22,789 nucleotides of DNA, from positions 1-22,789 of the IMG/VR virus record IMGVR_UViG_3300017917_002792. One strand, given 5' to 3'. Both the position numbers and the translations under genes were made by a program. Below the pieces are notes generated by a model. It was not told the DNA's origin, ran no database searches, and saw nothing but the letters and a program-made list of their open reading frames with translations. Positions 21,099 through 22,789 of the stretch are shown here, one piece after another (positions within the stretch are counted from its first letter, which is position 1; each line of letters opens with the position of its first letter). The DNA comes from a virus.

Positions 21099-22091
21099 AT
21101 GTATAGTAGAACAAGAGTAAAATTACCTAGCACTATTACTTTAGATTGGATACTTTCTAAAGTAACGGAGTATGATATATATACTAAATATATCGGACAA
21201 TTTAAGGTAGGTATGATTTACAATAGTCCATTTAGGAAAGACACCAATCCTTCATTTGGAGTATATTATAGTAAACGTACTAGACAATTATTATTTAAAG
21301 ACCATGGTACTGGGGAATGTGGTAATATTATCAAGTTTGTATCATTATTTACTGGTTTAACAAAGTATAATGATATTTTAGAAGATATTGTGAGAAAACT
21401 TAATATTACAAATAGTACCAAACTCGATAGCTCTAAGCAATATATACCGTTAGAAGAGACTACAATAGGTGTAGTACGTCAAGAATTTAATGACATAGAC
21501 GTAACTTATTGGTCACAATTTAACATATCTCTAGATACATTAAAGAAGTTTAATGTGTTTAGCATTAAATATTACCTTTGTAATGGTGTAGTCAAAGGTA
21601 TATATAAGGATGAAAATCCAATGTACGCATATAAGGTCTATGATAATTTTAAAATTTATAGACCTTTAGGCGACAAATATACAAAATGGAGAAATAATTT
21701 AACAACATACGATATTCAAGGTTACGAACAATTACCACCTAGTGGTGATTTATTAATAATTACTAAATCTTTAAAAGATGTTATGTGTTTCTATGAAATG
21801 GGTATACCTGCAATATCACCATCTTCAGAAAGTAGTTTTATACCACAAACGGTATTAGAACAGCTTAAGAAGCATTTTAAGCGTATTATAGTTATGTTTG
21901 ATAGAGATGTAACAGGAACTAAATATCTTCGTAAAATAAGCCTTAAAACAGGTTTAGAACCTCTTCTAGTACATAAGAAGTTTAAAGCTAAAGATATATC
22001 GGATGCTATTAAAAATAGTAGCTTTTTAAAGGTTAAAAATTGGATATATAAAGAATTAAAAATAAATGAAAAAGTAGGGAAAAATACGTAA
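21099..22091 (+). CDS. dnaG: DnaG-type primase (TOPRIM domain)
   Basis: This 330-residue protein should make RNA primers for the polymerase. The N-terminal part (residues 1-115) has the CHC2-like pattern SPFRKDTNPSFGVY...DHGTGECGNIIKFV, but without a full set of zinc ligands. The TOPRIM part (about 215-300) has LLIITKSLKDVM, with T222-K223-S224 where most primases have a Glu, and MFDRD with D268 and D270. The short length matches phage primases without a helicase-binding domain. It overlaps the nuclease ORF by 26 bases and has a tRNA-like element directly upstream. Confidence 0.85.
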   Translation: MYSRTRVKLPSTITLDWILSKVTEYDIYTKYIGQFKVGMIYNSPFRKDTNPSFGVYYSKRTRQLLFKDHGTGECGNIIKFVSLFTGLTKYNDILEDIVRKLNITNSTKLDSSKQYIPLEETTIGVVRQEFNDIDVTYWSQFNISLDTLKKFNVFSIKYYLCNGVVKGIYKDENPMYAYKVYDNFKIYRPLGDKYTKWRNNLTTYDIQGYEQLPPSGDLLIITKSLKDVMCFYEMGIPAISPSSESSFIPQTVLEQLKKHFKRIIVMFDRDVTGTKYLRKISLKTGLEPLLVHKKFKAKDISDAIKNSSFLKVKNWIYKELKINEKVGKNT

Positions 22092-22455
22092 TGCTACTAG
22101 AGTAGAAGTAGATGGAATTAAGTTTCGTTCTAAACTAGAAGCTTACTGTTATAGAAAACTTAAAGAGTCTAATATAAGTACAGACTATGAACAACATAGA
22201 TATACCTTATTAGACTCTTTTGTTTATAATGATGAAAAGATAAGAGCTATGACATATTTACCTGACTTTGTTGGAGATAATTTTGTCATAGAATGTAAAG
22301 GATTCCCGAATGATGCTTGGGCATTACGAGAGAAATTATTTAAGTACTATTTAAGTAAGTATGAACCAAATACTAACTTTTATATAGTACATACTCAAAA
22401 ACAAGTCGATGAATTAATCGATAAATTAAAAAGAAATTTATGTCAGAATTTATAA
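22066..22455 (+). CDS. PD-(D/E)XK nuclease with an in-frame TAG near its start
   Basis: The frame encodes a full nuclease domain: RNATRVEVDG, FRSKLEAYCYRKLKE (helix with the conserved Glu), YLPDF, VIECKG and a C-terminal helix. Asp in PDF and Glu and Lys in ECK are the expected catalytic set, so the enzyme should be active. The homology begins well before the first internal ATG (22249). The only upstream ATG is at 22066, and TAG at 22075-22077 follows as codon 4. Without read-through, the start would be a non-standard codon such as ATA22084. It overlaps the primase by 26 bases and the next gene by 16. Likely roles are end processing or junction cleavage. Confidence 0.75.
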
Positions 22456-22789
22456 AATTAGGAAATAAAATAATTAATAAGCCAGACGGTCTTGATTGTG
22501 ATTTAAAAAGTGGTACACTATATAATCTAAAATACGATAACTGGAATGGAACAACTTATCTAGAAGAAGATGGTTCTTTTAATTTACCAGATAAGATTTA
22601 TTTAACAGATGAAGATAGATCTTTTATAAATAGAGTACTTATATATCACGAACATTCTATAAAACAATCAACTGGTGTAATGCTAGAAGGTGTTAAAGGA
22701 ACTGGTAAAACAGTTATGGCTAAATTAATAGCTAAAGACTCTAATTTACCAATAATTATAGTAAATCCAGAGTATCCTACTGCAAAACT
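22440..22789 (+). CDS. AAA+ ATPase, N-terminal part (truncated by window end)
   Basis: The ORF starts at ATG22440 inside the nuclease gene and runs off the window after about 116 codons. Residues 1-80 form an N-terminal segment with WNGTTYLEEDGSF. Walker A is GVKGTGKT near residues 89-96, followed by the helix VMAKLIAKD and the strand PIIIVN typical of AAA+ proteins. Walker B and the rest lie beyond the window. The 16-base overlap suggests coupled expression with the nuclease. A DNA-remodelling or replication role fits the context but is not shown. Confidence 0.75.
   Translation, partial: MSEFIKLGNKIINKPDGLDCDLKSGTLYNLKYDNWNGTTYLEEDGSFNLPDKIYLTDEDRSFINRVLIYHEHSIKQSTGVMLEGVKGTGKTVMAKLIAKDSNLPIIIVNPEYPTAK

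Overview
The window looks like part of a lytic, strongly AT-rich double-stranded DNA phage that infects Bacteroidales, most likely a crAss-like phage (Crassvirales) or a close relative. The reasons are the replication gene set (family B DNA polymerase, DnaB-type helicase, Sak4-like ATPase, SSB ending in DLPF, MoxR-type AAA+ ATPase with a vWA-like partner, TOPRIM primase, PD-(D/E)XK nuclease), short tightly packed genes all on the + strand, almost no Shine-Dalgarno sequences, promoter-like boxes resembling the Bacteroidetes -33/-7 type, and a small protein of a type I associate with Bacteroidales phages. No structural, packaging or lysis gene is visible. The lineage is inferred; no database was searched.

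Layout. Positions 1-340 are the tail of a structured non-coding region ending in a terminator-like hairpin. Positions 404-1978 hold small genes of unknown function (two are Cys-rich, one is a basic 25-residue peptide) and a short structured gap. Positions 1979-2936 hold a non-coding, densely folded region with four copies of a 12-base repeat, ending in a tRNA-like element without a normal anticodon arm. Positions 2937-5390 form an operon of eight short overlapping genes of unknown function. Positions 5445-8191 carry an ECF-type sigma factor, a small two-helix membrane protein, a 470-residue protein with a Lys/Pro/Glu-rich tail and a membrane-anchored small protein. Positions 8192-10284 are 2.1 kb without any credible ORF but full of perfect hairpins, probably one or two large structured RNAs. 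Positions 10285-12976 encode four unknown proteins separated by a structured leader. A normal tRNA-Arg(UCU) follows at 13006-13079 and then a tRNA-like fold. From 13187 to the end lies the replication and recombination block.

How the genes fit together. The polymerase, winged-helix helicase-loader candidate, DnaB helicase, primase and SSB make a nearly complete replisome. Sak4 and SSB form a single-strand annealing recombination pair. The PD-(D/E)XK nuclease probably processes DNA ends or junctions. The sigma factor probably redirects host RNA polymerase to phage promoters. A recurring leader (TAACATTA or TAACTTTA, then ATCAA, then the start codon) sits in front of the genes that open transcription blocks and is a candidate recognition site.

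The most unusual content is RNA. About 4 kb of non-coding, heavily base-paired sequence is present; the heptamer TAAGTAA is concentrated there, and tRNA-like folds without proper anticodon arms sit directly upstream of protein genes. Known phage giant RNAs such as GOLLD and ROOL are the nearest concept, but no specific family could be assigned by eye.
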